NCBI GenBank assembly: GCA_028280915.1
Contig: JANQKX010000004.1
Coordinates: 1-6,577 of the forward strand
Direction: 5' to 3'
Length of the DNA stretch: 6,577 nt
Source: Kiloniellaceae bacterium
GTDB taxonomy: Bacteria; Pseudomonadota; Alphaproteobacteria; Kiloniellales; Kiloniellaceae
Position numbers and translations under genes: made by a program. This document shows positions 6,027 through 6,577 of the stretch, in pieces. Below the pieces are notes generated by a model. That model saw only the letters and a list, made by a program, of their open reading frames with translations. It made no database searches and had not been told where the DNA came from. How positions within the stretch are numbered: position 1 is the first letter of the stretch; each line of letters starts with the position of its first letter.

Positions 6027-6577
6027 ATGACTTCCATCGCCGCCCTTTTGACCGACCTGGTCTTCCAAGCTTTTGTGGCCGAAGGCTTGCCGGCCGAATT
6101 GGGCCAGGTGCGGACCTCCGACCGGCCCGATCTGGCCCAGTTCCAATGCAACGGCGCCATGCCGGCGGCCAAGCTGGCGAAAAAGCCACCGCGGCAAATC
6201 GCCGAGGGTGTCGCCGCCCACCTGAAGGAACGCCCCGAGCTGGCCAAGCTGGAGGTGGTCGGCCCCGGCTTTTTGAATATGGACGTGACCGACGCCTTCC
6301 TGGCCCAACATGTGGACGGTCTGGCCGCCGACGACCGGTTGGGCTGCCCCAAGCGGGACCCGGCGCGCGAAGTGATCCTGGATTATGGCGGCTGCAATAT
6401 CGCCAAGGCCATGCATGTGGGCCATCTGCGGGCCTCGGTCATCGGCGACACCCTGCGCCGGCTGTTCGACTTCGCCGGCGACAAGACCATCGGCGATATT
6501 CACATGGGCGACTGGGGCCTGCCCATGGGCATGCTGATCACCGAGGTGAAGCGCGGGCGGCCGGATCTGCCGTACTT
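6027..6577 (+). CDS. argS: Arginyl-tRNA synthetase, N-terminal part (truncated by window end)
   Basis: ArgRS charges tRNA-Arg with arginine in the cytoplasm using ATP. The frame is open from the ATG to the window edge, giving 183 complete codons of an enzyme normally about 550-590 aa. Residues about 1-90 match the ArgRS-specific N-terminal Add-1 domain that contacts the tRNA elbow (RPDLAQFQCNGAMPAAKL at 33-50, then VVGPGFLNMDVTDAFLA at 77-93). The class I catalytic core begins at about 115: VILDYGGCNIAKAMHVGHLRASVIGD covers 116-141, with the HIGH signature as HVGH at 130-133, followed by IGDIHMGDWGLPMGMLI (155-171). Cys123 and Ala128 sit where many homologues have Pro or Ala and Pro; this looks like lineage variation. 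The KMSK-equivalent and anticodon-binding domains lie beyond the window. The gene follows the pump by 114 nt but is functionally unrelated to it. Confidence 0.95.
   Translation, partial: MTSIAALLTDLVFQAFVAEGLPAELGQVRTSDRPDLAQFQCNGAMPAAKLAKKPPRQIAEGVAAHLKERPELAKLEVVGPGFLNMDVTDAFLAQHVDGLAADDRLGCPKRDPAREVILDYGGCNIAKAMHVGHLRASVIGDTLRRLFDFAGDKTIGDIHMGDWGLPMGMLITEVKRGRPDLPY

Noticed and set aside
5934..6503. Minus-strand open frames across the pump-argS junction
   Set aside because: They are antisense to argS, whose Add-1 domain and HVGH signature are clear in the plus strand; their products show no recognisable motif.
1..6577. Search by eye for CRISPR arrays, tRNA or rRNA genes, insertion sequences, toxin-antitoxin pairs and riboswitches
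   Set aside because: No spaced direct repeats, cloverleaf, transposase motif, target-site duplication or B12-box-like element was found; the window reads as ordinary chromosomal genes.

Overview
The window is about 60% or more GC, gene-dense, and all its genes lie on the plus strand. It looks like chromosomal DNA of a Gram-negative proteobacterium. The evidence is an RND-type tripartite efflux pump, which needs a periplasm and an outer membrane, an FMN-dependent BluB, and an ArgRS with a plain HVGH signature. The flavour of BluB and ArgRS makes me lean to Alphaproteobacteria, perhaps a Rhodospirillales-like lineage. That placement rests on recall of family style, not on a search.

Layout: (1) 1-77 is the last 24 codons of an unidentified gene. 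(2) 105-764 is bluB, 5,6-dimethylbenzimidazole synthase, in the same frame as the upstream gene and only 27 nt after its stop, so probably cotranscribed with it. (3) 765-967 is a relatively AT-rich intergenic region with four small inverted repeats. The best is a 21-bp dyad at 890-910, a strong candidate operator for the regulator that follows. (4) 968-1564 encodes a PadR-family repressor. (5) 1621-2724 encodes an RND periplasmic adaptor (membrane fusion protein). (6) 2721-5912 encodes an RND inner-membrane transporter that overlaps the adaptor by an ATGA junction. (7) 5913-6026 is a short spacer. (8) 6027 to the window end is the N-terminal third of argS.

Genes 4-6 read as one regulator-first efflux operon: PadR would bind the dyad upstream of its own gene and control itself and the pump, with release by an unknown ligand. 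No outer-membrane channel gene lies in the window, so the pump presumably borrows a TolC-like protein encoded elsewhere. bluB and argS are housekeeping neighbours with no evident functional tie to the pump.

I do not see a clearly new biological system here. The points most worth checking are the PadR operator candidate, the non-canonical proton-relay residues of the RND transporter (VDG in place of VDD, and Asn in place of the TM10 Lys), and, at low confidence, a chain of two mini-ORFs that leads by ATGA overlaps into argS.
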